A stretch of 64,000 nucleotides of DNA, taken from contig NC_030681.2 of assembly GCF_000004195.4 (NCBI RefSeq), positions 88,853,681 to 88,917,680 of the forward strand, read 5' to 3'. The stretch comes from Xenopus tropicalis (lineage: Eukaryota > Chordata > Amphibia > Anura > Pipidae). Shown piece after piece: positions 26,601-32,639 of the stretch (position 1 is the first letter of the stretch; every line of letters begins with the position of its first letter). The notes under the pieces were generated by a model that was given only the letters and a program-made list of their open reading frames with translations, did not search any database and was not told where the DNA came from. Both the position numbers and the translations under genes were made by a program.

Positions 26601-29600
26601 ATTATAAAGGCTTGTATAACTCTAAAGCAGTGGTGTCCTGCGTGGACCTGTATTGCTTTATATTCAGGTTCATAACAAAATTATTGTCATAAGAAATGCA
26701 TCAGAAATTTTTATGCAAGATAAGCCCCCATGCCTCATGGACAGCACTTACCTACTGGAAATATCACCATGATTTGATTATAACAAATTTATATTTAATG
26801 AAATGGGGTTTTTTTTTATTCCTCCTAACCATCTTGACATTTTACACTTTCAATTAGTGCCTAAAGCAATGCTTAAATCCTACCCGGTATGCCACCTAAC
26901 AACCAATAGGTTAGTTTTTCTTTTAGGATTTCTTACTTTCCATTCATAAGTTCAAAGCTGCATAACTTGTAAAAATCATTTGAAATGAAATACTTGCTAT
27001 GGAAATCCAGCAGCATTGCTGGAATAGTCATCGACCAGAAGGGTGGGATTGTTGCTGGCATCATGTGTAAGATGACTAAGGACAAAGAAACCTCAGACTT
27101 CCCCTGCCAAAGAAACCTTTCTCTTTTTTTTTCCATTTTTTAAGACACAGAAATACCTTCCTATAAAGCTATTTAGGCAAAGTCATCTTAGGTGAATTTC
27201 TCATTTCTGCCTCATCAATTCAAGAGAGTGTTTATGCTTTTTAAACTGGAAAATCAATTTTTCCTTTTTTCCGCTCTGATTTGTTCTAGTGATGCATATC
27301 AAATTTACCTTGACTATAACTTTGTGTATTCTATTAATTGGTTAGAGTTAGGTAAAATGTAGGGAGCCTGGGCAATAATGAAAATATATGGGAAAATATT
27401 AAACATCATGGGTCATTTTATGCTTCTGTATTTGCTGGCTACTGATGTCAGGTGTAATGTTACCCATTAACCATATATGAAAAATATGAACTGTTTGGCA
27501 AGGTATTATTTAAATGTCTGGCCCATGCCTAACTTTGGAACGCTAGTGTATAGGAGATGCTATAAAGTGCAAGCTTTGAGGCAATTTTTAGATATTTATA
27601 ATAAGTTTTATGTTTAGCATAGCTTTGCCATTTAGCAGCTTGAAGTAGACATATTTGCACTTTTTAAAAATATAATAAGATTTCACTGTAAGGGGTACTT
27701 ATGGGGTACTGTGTCATTAAAGATTGTGACTTTTGTGGCATATTATTTTGCAAACAATTTTGTGATCAGACAACAAAGCACAAACTAAGAGATGTATGAG
27801 ATAATATTTAAGTATGTCTTAACTCCCATTTTGTCCCCAGGGCAGCAGCTTTTCATTTTGGAGAATGTAAGTCTTTCCGAGAACTTTTGCTTGAAGAAAA
27901 CCAATCTGTCATCTCATTTCCTTCCTTGGGTAGTGATGTCAAAAAGACCAAGCATACAGAGGAATTAGATCCTCCAGAGCCGGCAAGGTAATACTGAAAG
28001 ATAGTTCACAATAAGAGTAGCATTTAGTAAGTAGCCACTACAGTACCTGGGAAGGTTTTAGTACTGGTTAAAGGGCTTCCTCCACCTGTACTTTTACTTA
28101 TAGTGATAGACCAGCATAGCACTCCTAACAGAAGCAACTCTAGATTAGCCTCATTATTTCTGGATTGTTCTGGAATAGCTTTTATCAATACCTCCATCTA
28201 TTTATTAGATAAAAAAAACAAATTTCTAATATCTAAATATCTGGAAAGTGACTGCACATAATAAATTTATTCCACATGCTGTTACTTTCTTAACTCGTGT
28301 GAAAAAGAGGTTCCTATATCCTGGGTTATATGTATGATCCAGAACTGGGCGTCAGGTGTTTGCAAGCACAATAAGATAAGAAACAGTAAACACTAGAGTG
28401 TGCTGTTGTTCTTTTTAAACATTTACTGTAAGTGAAGTCAGTTGCTTGTGGCATATACTGTGTTGCATCTGTTTTTTTATTGCAGATAGTTAAACATTTT
28501 GGGACTTGATAAAAGGCACGTTTGTTCTGATGCAGTAATCTATAGAAACCAATTAAAGAAAATCTATGCAAATTTTCACTAGGACTGGAACCCATCGTTT
28601 TTTGTTATACTAACGCTCTAAAGTTAAGCAAAAAGAAAAAAATTGAGCTTGTGACTATTTCATTGGAACAATTTACACTGCTAGAACTAATAACCATCTG
28701 TAGGTAAAGGCAATACATGGCATTTTTGCAGTTAAACACATTCATAGGTAGAATATTGGTATAGGGTTTTTTCTTATCTGTATCTATTAACTCATTTACG
28801 CTTCTTGGGGAATTAGGAAATCGTTTTTTGTTATTTTTAGCAGAAATGTATGCAGACAGCTAATAGTAAACTGTATAGCAATAATTTAGCTTATTTGCCG
28901 TCATCTCTTTTTAACTTAAGATGAAGGTCTTTCAGGCCTGTGTGTGTGTGTGTGTGTAAATATTTGTAGGAATTTATTAAATGTTAGTCTGCCATACCCA
29001 GTGTAACTTCAAAAAATCTGTTCCTTTGTTTTACAGCATACTTTTTTGTAAACTTGAATATGTAAGCAAGCAAGTTAAAATGTATTCTTCTGAAACCAAG
29101 ACAGACTGGCCCACTGGCAGCCTGAATAAGTGAATTAGAATTATTTAATTAGTATTTAGTAAATTGTTTGGATTGACCAAATTGCTATGCCCCCATTCAT
29201 TTACATTGTATTTATTTAATGGAATTCTTGTTAATTTAATAAAGATTCTGTGGGGTGTTAAAGCTCAGTGCTACCACAAAGCTCTAACACTCCATAGCAT
29301 ATGGGTATGAATGGAATTTGAATGCTCTATGCAGTTTTATATACTCTGTTGGATCAGCACATTTAAAAACTGCTCTGCTGGGAATCCCTCTGTATAGTTT
29401 CTCTGCCCATTATTGTTACTTTGTAGTGTCCGTATCACATATAGTAATATTTAAACTAGATATATTACACATTTACTGTTTTGTCTTTAGTAAAACTTAT
29501 TTTGGCAAGATGCCTGACTGAGGTGTTTTTTTTTTTTTTTTTCTTCTTCTTGAAGGCTCTCTGGATCCATAAGCCATGAAGCAAAATTGAAATGTGATGT

Positions 29601-31765
29601 GCCAAATCAAGACAGCTCAAAGTAAAGCAATTTGTGTGTGACACTGATGTCAATGTTTTCAGTTGCTTGAATGCAGGATTTGATAGAAATAGCAGTTTAA
29701 TGTAACCAGACCAAATTTGCCAGTAGTTTGCCCCACGCATGATTTGTAGCTTGGTGTTTGGCAAAACATTAGGAAATACTTGCATGGATTGTTCACTGCT
29801 GCATTACTGAATGATATTGAGTGCACCAACAGGGTCCATTAGTTCAGAATTCAGGGTAATGGAGTCTCAATTCAGAGTATTCTGGCACCCACTGAAGAGG
29901 AAACCTTAAAGGCAACAATAGTTTTACCTATTGTTGCAGTCAACGGCAGGGTTGGACTGGGAAGCAGTACACAATCCAATCCCCACAGCTATTGCTCCCC
30001 CACTGCCCCCTCCCTCCCTCCCTCCCTAATCACTGCAGAGTATATGGTACACAGCTGGGGGGAGGGGTGGATGGCGTTGGGTGAGTAAGGCAGTCAGGGG
30101 CCCCCTGTGGGGTAGGCCTCTCACACCTCAGTCCGACCCTGGTCAACGTTTCCTGTGAGCATTTCCACTATGGTAATCTTTGTATATTTAATTAAAAATC
30201 TAGCTTCTAAATCTATCTAACCTCTAAAATCTATTTACCTCTAAAATCTACAACTAAAATTGAAGAGGCCTGTTTGTCAGATTTTAAACAGTTTTTTATT
30301 GTATTATAAATTGTGATACTGTTAGCATTTTTGCTGAATTGGATTGCTTCCACAGAATGAAAACGTCTTATATTTTTTTGTAACATTACAGTCCTTGGCA
30401 TTTGACATTGAGCAAAAATACCTCCTCATCCGCCCCTGTGACTTTTACTGCCATTGTAGAGGAAGAGGAGAAACAAGAAGCTGCTCTCATCAGAAGTCGA
30501 GAAAAGCCACTGGCATTAATTCAGGTAGTCCTTGGTTGAAAGTGCAGGCTACACGGATCATGGAAGAAACATACTGTAACATACCGTAACACATTGATAC
30601 ATGCAACAAGTAGAGGTTCGATATGTGGAAAAGCCACAAAGGCCCAAGCCTAAGGCAGTATGATTTTAGGGGAGGCATGCTGGCCAGCCTCATCTAAACT
30701 CATTTGTTTATTCTGAAGCACTGGGGACCAGACACACAGGAGATTGACATGCAGTGCCCTGTAACAAACAAGCAATTAAATATGTCCACCAGGGGGCAAG
30801 AAGCTGCTGGCAAGCCTAGGGGCTTGTGTCTTGTGTAGCCTTACCAGCTTAAACTGTAGACCCCTTACAAGCGACATACTTTGTGATGTCTGTGGATGTA
30901 GAGAGAACTGGACACAAAGGCATGCCTGTGAACCTGGCTTTCTTAAAGGTAAAAAAAAAAAAGAGAGAGGCAGTACGTTTAACATCTCTTTGCTTTCAAA
31001 ATAAACGCAAGGTGCAATGGGATGTTAGTATTTAAATAAAGAAACGAGCCTGCTAGCACCACATTTTATATATTTATCTGTAGTACAGTACAATCTTGAT
31101 TACACTATGAAATTACCAAAAAATCGGATTATTTTTTTTTAAAGCAACTTGCTACCCGATATCGCCCACCCGTAGGTGGGGATATCGGGTAAAGATCCGC
31201 TCGCTTGGCGACATCGCCAAGCGAGCGGATCTTATAGTGTATGGGGACCTTTATTACTCTGATATCTGACTTGTAGATCCACAGTCTCACACTGAAGGGG
31301 GTCCGTGCATCTTTTCAGCAATGCTTATGTAACCAGTATGTTTCTTATATCCTCTCTCAATTAGCAGCAGCCTTGCTATTGTGCCATGGCTACTGGACAT
31401 AGATTGGTGAATTTGTAGTATCAAATAACCAGCACTGCACCCATGTACCTATAATAGCAGTTTTAGGCTGGCACGTGGAATAGATTTAAAGGACAAGAAA
31501 AGGTAATTTGCCAGTTGGTTATGCACCAAGCAGCCCAGGCCATCACTCTTCTGAAAAATATTGGCAAGGGATACTTTGTAGTGTAGTAGTTGTGGTTCTC
31601 ATTCATAACATTTAAGAATGTGCCTTCTTTGTTTTTTAGATAGAAGAACGAGCAATCCAAGATTTGTTAATACACTACCAGGCATTAGACAACCCTGAAG
31701 AATACATTACTGTTGAGAGGGCCGCACAGACACCTATGGCAACACCAATGTGGAACAAACATTAA
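31..31765 (+). CDS. ibtk: IBTK, inhibitor of Bruton tyrosine kinase (3' portion, 25 exons)
   Basis: The spliced exons give one open frame of 1156 codons including the stop. From N to C it shows RCC1-type blade repeats (window-product residues 1 to about 290, with motifs such as CGHGQGGRLGHG, VAAAKDHTVV, GVAAGRFHTVLW), BTB1 (about 371-455, opening DSIHDVTFQV), BTB2 (about 573-720, opening SSLYDVMMKS), and a Ser/Lys-rich tail with a basic KKKPRKR motif and a conserved end (RSREKPLALIQ, finishing WNKH). This order matches vertebrate IBTK. The human protein is about 1353 residues, so roughly 200 N-terminal residues (ankyrin repeats, first RCC1 part) lie upstream. Family knowledge: IBTK binds the BTK PH domain and lowers its kinase activity, and the long isoform acts as a CUL3 ubiquitin-ligase substrate adaptor through its BTB domains. 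All 24 introns are GT-AG and phases match throughout. The coordinates span introns; see the exon entries for the coding parts. Confidence 0.96.
322..583. mobile_element. Harbinger-like MITE (family A) in IBTK intron 1
   Basis: The ends are imperfect inverted repeats (AGCTGGCCATACACGCA on the left; reverse complement of the right AGGTGGCCACACACATGG), flanked by direct TTA at 319-321 and 584-586. No coding capacity. The TTA/TAA target is typical of PIF/Harbinger elements; the family assignment is inferred. Confidence 0.7.
587..1819 (+). other. Intron 1 sequence; GC-rich repeat-like patch at about 990-1260
   Basis: Non-coding. The 990-1260 portion is GC-rich with G-tract variants (gggtcgggt, ggttgggagtgggtggg) like a common frog dispersed repeat. 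The rest is AT-rich with nothing recognised. Confidence 0.5.
1820..2488. mobile_element. Harbinger-like MITE (family B), 669 bp, intron 1
   Basis: Terminal inverted repeats GGGGTTGATTCAGTAAAG and the reverse complement of TTTAGTGAGTCAACCCC, flanked by TAT on both sides. The interior is unusual for repeated GCGTTA/TAACGC words. A second copy, inverted and interrupted by a Tc1, lies at 47772-50012. Confidence 0.75.
2563..2642. repeat. (AT)n microsatellite followed by a T23 run
   Basis: About 55 bp of AT repeat ends at 2617, followed by T from 2620 to 2642, touching the exon 2 splice acceptor at 2648-2649. It forms an extended polypyrimidine tract. Confidence 0.95.
2650..2820 (+). CDS. ibtk: IBTK exon 2: RCC1 repeat
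   Basis: 171 nt, phase 0 to 0, residues 38-94 (starts VPRLVEGLS; contains AAAKDHTVVLSEDG and YTFGLN). The acceptor ctggaag sits directly after a 23-base T run. Donor gtatgt. Confidence 0.95.
2821..3441 (+). other. Intron 2, 5' part
   Basis: AT-rich, no recognised feature apart from weak MITE-like words. No coding signal. Confidence 0.5.
3446..4100. mobile_element. T2-type MITE (family C), copy 1, intron 2
   Basis: Starts after TTAA (3442-3445) with AGGAATACTGTCATGGG. The interior (for example the Cys/Trp-rich-looking stretch around 3720-3960) matches the reverse complement of 55961-56870. The right end reads atcatgacagaatccc but lacks a clean closing TTAA. T2 MITEs are TTAA-targeted Kolobok-like elements known in Xenopus. 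Copy 1 lacks the insertion carried by copy 2. Confidence 0.7.
4101..4602. mobile_element. Second T2-type MITE half, intron 2
   Basis: Ends in ATATATGTCTCCT followed by TTAA at 4603-4606, the reverse complement of the T2-type end AGGAGACATATA. The left end is not resolved against the neighbouring element. Non-coding. Confidence 0.5.
4607..5023 (+). other. Intron 2, 3' part
   Basis: AT-rich sequence with a short AAAT repeat near 4803-4826. Nothing else recognised. Confidence 0.5.
5024..5141 (+). CDS. ibtk: IBTK exon 3: RCC1 repeat
   Basis: 118 nt, residues 95-134, with GVAAGRFHTVLW and YTVGLNGGQLG. Acceptor atttgcag, donor gtaaat; it leaves one base of the split Gly codon. Confidence 0.95.
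5142..5727 (+). other. Intron 3 with family E MITE fragment
   Basis: Contains an A run at about 5498-5515 and, at about 5562-5612, a piece of the family E MITE (ccccttatctggaaaacccc, then gagcattctggataa). The rest is unremarkable. Confidence 0.5.
5728..5908 (+). CDS. ibtk: IBTK exon 4: RCC1 repeat
   Basis: 181 nt, residues 134-194, ending CKKLASK. Acceptor cttctag, donor gtaaga. The last two bases join the first base of exon 5 to make the final Lys codon. Confidence 0.95.
6018..6141 (+). CDS. ibtk: IBTK exon 5
   Basis: 124 nt, residues 194-235 (QLNLKKVLVSGG to LDQAGR). Acceptor cctttcag, donor gtatgg. RCC1-like domain region. Confidence 0.94.
6350..6515 (+). CDS. ibtk: IBTK exon 6: end of the RCC1-like region
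   Basis: 166 nt, residues 236-291: VFCWKSPG, then FVTQDGEGFTGKW, ending in a lysine run. The frame stays open into the intron for about 200 nt, but the donor gtaaaa at 6516 and the phase of exon 7 fix the boundary. Confidence 0.93.
6895..7051 (+). CDS. ibtk: IBTK exon 7
   Basis: 157 nt, residues 291-343, a linker between the RCC1 region and BTB1 containing HRAVSVATDPSGCNF. Acceptor ttttttcag, donor gtaata; ends two bases into a Ser codon. Confidence 0.94.
7412..8011 (+). CDS. ibtk: IBTK exon 8: large exon with BTB1
   Basis: 600 nt, the longest coding exon here; residues 343-543. BTB1 runs from about DSIHDVTFQVG through FPVHKYILALRSDFF to ELFEYVLQFIYFDSC. After it comes a charged Lys-rich linker, then LLQNTAKKFGL. 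Acceptor tggtctag, donor gtttgt. Confidence 0.95.
8012..10080 (+). other. Intron 8
   Basis: About 2.07 kb, non-coding. It includes a diverged family D-like region at about 8597-8835, a clear one-ended family D fragment at 9208-9290, and T2-like sequence from about 9586 (ttaaaggactagtaaag). No gene signal. Confidence 0.5.
9208..9290. repeat. Family D Harbinger-like MITE fragment (one end)
   Basis: After TTA at 9205-9207 begins GGGCTGTGGCACACGGGG, followed by agattagtcgcccgc, the same terminus as the full copies at 39714-39946 and 56331-56609. The other end is missing. Confidence 0.65.
10081..10167 (+). CDS. ibtk: IBTK exon 9
   Basis: 87 nt, residues 543-572 (LDGVRYENGRINV). Acceptor gtcttgcag, donor gtatca. 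Links the two BTB domains. Confidence 0.93.
10168..11156 (+). other. Intron 9
   Basis: Holds a T2-type start after TTAA at 10635-10638, a G run at about 10507-10516 and a family E fragment at about 10535-10590. No coding signal. Confidence 0.5.
11157..11239 (+). CDS. ibtk: IBTK exon 10: start of BTB2
   Basis: 83 nt, residues 572-600: SLYDVMMKSEDGKEFHCHK then CVLCARL, the opening strand and helix of the second BTB fold. Acceptor tttccag, donor gtatga. Confidence 0.94.
11318..11355 (+). CDS. ibtk: IBTK exon 11: 38-nt microexon-sized BTB2 exon
   Basis: 38 nt, residues 600-612 (YFNSMLSSSWIE). Acceptor cctgcag, donor gtaaga. The shortest coding exon in the window. Confidence 0.93.
11437..11860 (+). 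mobile_element. Decayed Tc1-like transposon relic, intron 11
   Basis: The start (agtaccttatgaaagtgttc then atccccttatc) resembles the outer repeat of Tc1 elements. About 260 bp later come remnants of the transposase C-terminal half: a cagcaggacagctatcccaaag stretch resembling the QQD(N)DPK region, then aggtgaatgtcttgcaatag and gcagagaatctggg, corresponding to VNVLEW and IENLW. Stops and shifts abound. Not alignable by eye at high confidence. Confidence 0.5.
12338..12434 (+). CDS. ibtk: IBTK exon 12: BTB2
   Basis: 97 nt, residues 613-645, with MPIHSDVLQVILDYIYTDEA, typical of the BTB C-terminal half. Acceptor ttcaatag, donor gtatgt. Confidence 0.94.
12920..13021 (+). CDS. ibtk: IBTK exon 13: end of BTB2
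   Basis: 102 nt, residues 645-679 (LVMADQLLIVRLKEICE). Acceptor ttccccag, donor gtgagt, leaving one base of an Ile codon. Confidence 0.94.
13022..13885 (+). other. Intron 13, first part, with reversed family F interior
   Basis: About 13210-13620 is similar, in reverse complement, to the interior of the T2 element at 19510-20128 (shared words around gtttctatgggaaccagca, gagcatgctcagtt, taatctgag). The remainder is non-coding. Confidence 0.55.
13890..14291. mobile_element. Palindromic T2-type MITE (family D2), 402 bp, intron 13
   Basis: Flanked by TTAA at 13886-13889 and 14292-14295. The ends are AGGAACAGTAACACCAAAA and its inverted copy, and the two arms of about 190 bp are complementary over almost the whole element. 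It interrupts an older repeat whose uninterrupted relative lies at about 22750-22955. The open frames across it are palindrome by-products. Confidence 0.85.
14296..14480. repeat. Older dispersed repeat, right flank of the T2 insertion
   Basis: Reverse-complement match to 22755-22945: shared words include agcagaaaagaagatgg, cagcagcacagagcatgtgc (one base different) and gggctgtggttgcc. The left portion of the same repeat continues upstream of the MITE at about 13870-13885. Confidence 0.75.
14481..15580 (+). other. Intron 13, middle
   Basis: AT-rich, no recognised element except a T run near 14780. No coding signal. Confidence 0.45.
15585..15823. mobile_element. T2-type MITE with about 80-bp hairpin arms, intron 13
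   Basis: TTAA at 15581-15584 and 15824-15827. Both ends carry aaggctaagtcacttggg; the arms continue as near-perfect inverted copies through cgcttaccttttacccca. The GC-rich loop is about 75 nt. A short related fragment may lie near 31487. Confidence 0.85.
15828..16483 (+). other. Intron 13, 3' part
   Basis: No recognised feature; non-coding. Confidence 0.4.
16484..16601 (+). CDS. ibtk: IBTK exon 14: BACK-like helices
   Basis: 118 nt, residues 679-718 (TLKNAAELLEIAALYNADQL then LKLSCLQF). Acceptor cttccag, donor gtacgg. It is preceded by a 3.46-kb intron full of repeats. Confidence 0.94.
16727..17038 (-). mobile_element. Family E MITE, reverse orientation, intron 14
   Basis: The ends read tgtataggatccgttatcc and gtcctatacctgtac, inverted versions of TACAGGTATGGGACCTG. 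The interior atcccaattaagatataatt matches, in reverse complement, the copy at 18080-18411. Non-coding. The superfamily is not certain. Confidence 0.75.
17039..17850 (+). other. Intron 14, 3' part
   Basis: AT-rich, nothing recognised. Confidence 0.4.
17851..17911 (+). CDS. ibtk: IBTK exon 15: 61-nt exon
   Basis: 61 nt, residues 718-738 (SLDVLSDDVLKDLSEAYRKM). Acceptor tcctcag, donor gtattt. Its length is not a multiple of three, so skipping would shift the frame. Oppositely oriented MITE copies lie in the flanking introns. Confidence 0.94.
18080..18411 (+). mobile_element. Family E MITE, forward orientation, intron 15
   Basis: Begins gcaggtattggacctgttat and ends cccatacctgta. The interior taattatatcttagttggg is the reverse complement of the intron 14 copy. 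The pair brackets exon 15. Confidence 0.75.
18544..18671 (+). CDS. ibtk: IBTK exon 16
   Basis: 128 nt, residues 739-781, beginning IPPMNKRIITPYLDGPD. Acceptor tttatacag, donor gtaaga. Confidence 0.93.
18672..18998 (+). other. Intron 16
   Basis: About 330 nt with a G run at about 18737-18744. No element recognised. Confidence 0.45.
18999..19111 (+). CDS. ibtk: IBTK exon 17: basic tail motif
   Basis: 113 nt, residues 781-819. Contains KAKAKKKPRKR, a plausible nuclear-localisation stretch, then SSGGYNLSDIIHSSPS. Acceptor ttttatag, donor gtattt. Confidence 0.93.
19510..20128. mobile_element. T2-type MITE (family F), 619 bp, intron 17
   Basis: TTAA at 19506-19509 and 20129-20132. The ends are AGGACATGTAAAG and the reverse complement of tacatgtcct. 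Contains an (AC)n run near 19708-19724. The interior is related, in inverse orientation, to about 13210-13620. Confidence 0.8.
20133..20285. mobile_element. Family D Harbinger-like MITE, intron 17
   Basis: The ends ggggtctggcacaca and gtgtgccagagccc are inverted repeats, flanked by TAA at 20130-20132 and 20286-20288. The left TAA is part of the TTAA that closes the T2 element, so this element landed exactly in that boundary. Confidence 0.8.
20289..20997 (+). other. Intron 17, 3' part
   Basis: AT-rich, nothing recognised; non-coding. Confidence 0.4.
20998..21137 (+). CDS. ibtk: IBTK exon 18
   Basis: 140 nt, residues 819-865: TNSVESLQDLLTSDSEGSF then SPRDLQSPDF. Ser-rich, low complexity but conserved in IBTK. 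Acceptor tttttaag, donor gtttgt. Confidence 0.93.
21138..21699 (+). other. Intron 18
   Basis: About 560 nt, no recognised element and no coding signal. Confidence 0.45.
21700..21863 (+). CDS. ibtk: IBTK exon 19: variable Ser/Pro-rich segment
   Basis: 164 nt, residues 866-920. Ser/Thr/Pro/Lys-rich, with little recognisable similarity to the human tail as I remember it, apart from its splice context and a Trp-containing end. Acceptor ttgacag, donor gttatt. Confidence 0.88.
21864..22320 (+). other. Intron 19, 5' part
   Basis: No recognised element; non-coding. Confidence 0.4.
22321..22540. mobile_element. MITE with about 40-bp terminal inverted repeats, intron 19
   Basis: The left end (GGGGCAGATATATCAAAATG, then tgagttttagagcttaatac) and the reverse complement of the right end agree at nearly every position over about 40 bp. 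The target duplication is unclear. Non-coding, about 220 bp. Confidence 0.75.
22755..22955. repeat. Older dispersed repeat, uninterrupted copy, intron 19
   Basis: Opposite-strand relative of 13870-14480. It reads straight through the position where the 402-bp T2 MITE sits in the other copy. Confidence 0.75.
23112..23204 (+). CDS. ibtk: IBTK exon 20
   Basis: 93 nt, residues 920-951 (PVAVDLRAIMELEENKQKCG). Acceptor aatttcag. The donor gttagc is weak but is the one that keeps the frame into exon 21. Confidence 0.88.
23205..24159 (+). other. Intron 20
   Basis: About 955 nt. At 23695-23880 it has a diverged inverted-repeat segment (cctgggcagttacccatgg to ggttaccacccagt) akin to the old palindromic repeat R. 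No coding signal. Confidence 0.45.
24160..24303 (+). CDS. ibtk: IBTK exon 21
   Basis: 144 nt, residues 951-999, with the conserved GMKLSQKQRKMMAM motif. Acceptor tttttaag, donor gtaata. The Tc1 transposon starts about 210 nt downstream in the intron. Confidence 0.93.
24512..24718 (+). repeat. Left terminal inverted repeat of Tc1 element 1
   Basis: Begins caatggatattaaaagtcta; pairs with 25895-26108. The outer and inner direct repeats are likely transposase-binding sites (inference from IR/DR elements). Confidence 0.9.
24898..25890 (+). CDS. Tc1/mariner DD34E transposase, open but missing nine core residues
   Basis: 330 residues with no stop or shift; the ATG at 24898 is the natural Tc1 start. 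The N-terminal paired-like DNA-binding region (about 8-110) has two helix-turn-helix parts joined by a GRPS motif at 58-61, where GRPR/K is usual. The DDE catalytic residues are visible as D152 (WSDETK), D234 (QHDNDPKH) and E269 (NPIENLW), with 34 residues between the last two. The first two Asp are 82 apart, against 91 in Sleeping Beauty (D153/D244). The gap falls in the glycine-rich box: here LWG runs straight into LVKIEG, whereas the second Tc1 in this window has GFSSAGTGK between those motifs. The protein would cut and paste elements with matching ends in the nucleus if active, but activity is doubtful. The gene is not part of IBTK mRNA. Confidence 0.93.
   Translation: MVPRELPKHQRDLIVKRYQSGEEYKRISKALDIPWNTVKTVIIKWRKYGTTVTLPRTGRPSQIDEKMRRKLVREATKRPTATLKELQEYLASTGCVVHVTTISRILLMSGLWGRVARRKPFLMKKNIQARLHFAKTHLKSPKSMWEKVLWSDETKVELFGHNSKKYVWRKNNTAHHQKNTIPTVKHGGGSIMLWGLVKIEGIMNSSKFESILAQNLQASARKLNMRRNFIFQHDNDPKHTSKSTKEWLNRKKIKVLEWPSQSPDLNPIENLWGDLKRAVHRRCPRNLTDLEFFCKEEWANLAKSKCAMLIDLYPKRLSAVIKSKGASTKY
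25895..26108 (-). repeat. Right terminal inverted repeat of Tc1 element 1
   Basis: Reverse complement of the left arm, starting directly after the transposase stop codon; ends tttttatatccactg next to TA. Confidence 0.9.
26111..27840 (+). other. Intron 21 downstream of the Tc1
   Basis: 1.7 kb with no recognised exon. At 26340-26530 there is a CTGCAG-rich stretch with internal inverted words (tactgcagaatactgcac) but no defined element. The rest is AT-rich. Confidence 0.45.
27841..27987 (+). CDS. ibtk: IBTK exon 22
   Basis: 147 nt, residues 999-1048, with KSFRELLLEENQSV, matching the conserved SFRDFLLEE block of other IBTKs. Acceptor gtccccag, donor gtaata. Confidence 0.93.
27988..29555 (+). 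other. Intron 22
   Basis: About 1.57 kb. A (TG)n run lies near 28939-28957 and a T run at 29525-29542 precedes the exon 23 acceptor. Otherwise no recognised element. Confidence 0.5.
29556..29621 (+). CDS. ibtk: IBTK exon 23: 66-nt symmetric exon
   Basis: 66 nt, residues 1048-1070 (LSGSISHEAKLKCDVPNQD). The intron phase is the same on both sides, so inclusion or skipping keeps the frame. Acceptor cttcttgaag follows a long T run; donor gtaaag. Confidence 0.88.
29622..30391 (+). other. Intron 23 with a small MITE-like repeat
   Basis: See 29947-30142 for the repeat. The CCCT repeat at about 30007-30026 is inside it. The remainder is non-coding. Confidence 0.5.
29947..30142. mobile_element. GC-rich dispersed repeat with inverted ends
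   Basis: Begins cagggttggactggg and ends ctcagtccgaccctgg, inverted matches. The interior has (CCCT)n. A related sequence (ggtcggactaggcc) appears near 63308. Confidence 0.6.
30392..30524 (+). CDS. ibtk: IBTK exon 24: conserved C-terminal block
   Basis: 133 nt, residues 1070-1114: VTFTAIVEEEEKQEAALIR then SREKPLALIQ, strongly conserved at the IBTK C terminus. Acceptor acattacag, donor gtagtc. Confidence 0.95.
30525..31639 (+). other. Intron 24
   Basis: 1.1 kb with no extra exon visible. It contains the hairpin-bearing MITE piece at about 31140-31250. Confidence 0.5.
31140..31250. mobile_element. Family A-like MITE piece with perfect GC-rich hairpins
   Basis: Two hairpins: acccgatatcgcccacc pairs with the following gtggggatatcgggt (one mismatch), and gatccgctcgcttggcga pairs perfectly with tcgccaagcgagcggatc (18 bp, 2-nt loop). 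The right end atagtgtatggggaccttt resembles the family A terminus. Confidence 0.6.
31640..31765 (+). CDS. ibtk: IBTK last coding exon 25
   Basis: 126 nt including the TAA at 31763-31765; residues 1115-1155, IEERAIQDLL to MWNKH. Acceptor gttttttag. Confidence 0.95.
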   Translation: MEERAIQDLLIHYQALDNPEEYITVERAAQTPMATPMWNKH

Positions 31766-32130
31766 TCTGAATAATTGTGAACAGTGTTCTTGGTGCAGTG
31801 AGCATGAGTTTTTGATTATCTAAAATAGAAAATAATTTGTTTTATTTTGTTTATTCATTTCCTAACAAGTGTTTGCAATAACAATGTTAAGTTCAAAGAG
31901 GCAAAAACGTTATATACACCATATAAATTTAAAGAAACTCAAGTTTGTACTTTTTTTTTTTTTTTGGTTGTTTTGGTACAATTGAGCAAGTTCCCAGTCT
32001 CTAACTTGGCTTAATATGATTTAGTATCTGCCAAATTTATACGTATTTGATATTTAAAATGTGATTACCGTGTTTATTAATAATAATAATAGTAACCTAT
32101 ACTGCAAATAAAAGTGTGGCTTTAGCACTT
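31766..32130 (+). other. ibtk: IBTK 3' untranslated region
   Basis: AT-rich sequence from the stop codon to just past an AATAAA. The cleavage site is inferred at about 15-25 nt downstream of the hexamer, where the sequence becomes GT/T-rich. Longer 3' ends cannot be excluded. Confidence 0.75.
32107..32112 (+). promoter_or_regulatory. IBTK polyadenylation signal AATAAA
   Basis: Canonical AATAAA about 340 nt after the stop, followed by the T/G-rich stretch ctgttgttttttggt expected of a downstream element. Confidence 0.8.
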
Positions 32131-32639
32131 AATCTGTTGTTTTTTGGTATTTATTTAAATGTCATTTGCATGACCTAACAAAAAGAGAATTTGGTTTTTT
32201 TTTTGTCAGTGGTATTCACAGAGGGCTTCACAGAGTATATTATTGGGGTAATATAGTAAAAAGTACTAGGTTTGCTGAGGTGCACTAACCCATAACAACT
32301 AATAAGCAGAATGCATTACTGCCCAACTATGTAAAAGCAAACTTCTTGTTGGTTTCTATAGGTTACTGCACCTGGGCAAATTTACGCTGACTATACATTA
32401 TAAGACCTGCTCGTTTGGGGTGGTCGTCAAACAAGCAGATCCCATCTAGGAGAGCAGTATTGGGCTGATCCAATCATTTGGCCATAGGGCTTAAATCTGC
32501 TGTGTATGGCCACCTTTAGTGGAACTTGTAAGCCACTTGGATGAGTGGTGAAACATTTTCAAGAAAAGAGTCCAGTTGTTTTAGACTTAATTCTACTAGA
32601 TACTGTATATGGTGACCTGGATGAATGAGAATCTTCATA
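32131..32639. other. Downstream of IBTK: repeat fragments
   Basis: Contains a diverged copy of palindromic repeat R (32235-32390) and a family A-like end (about 32385-32517, ctgtgtatggccacctttag). At 32520-32640 is a dispersed sequence (gtggtgaaacattttcaaga) of a kind common in frogs and fish, source unknown to me. Confidence 0.5.
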
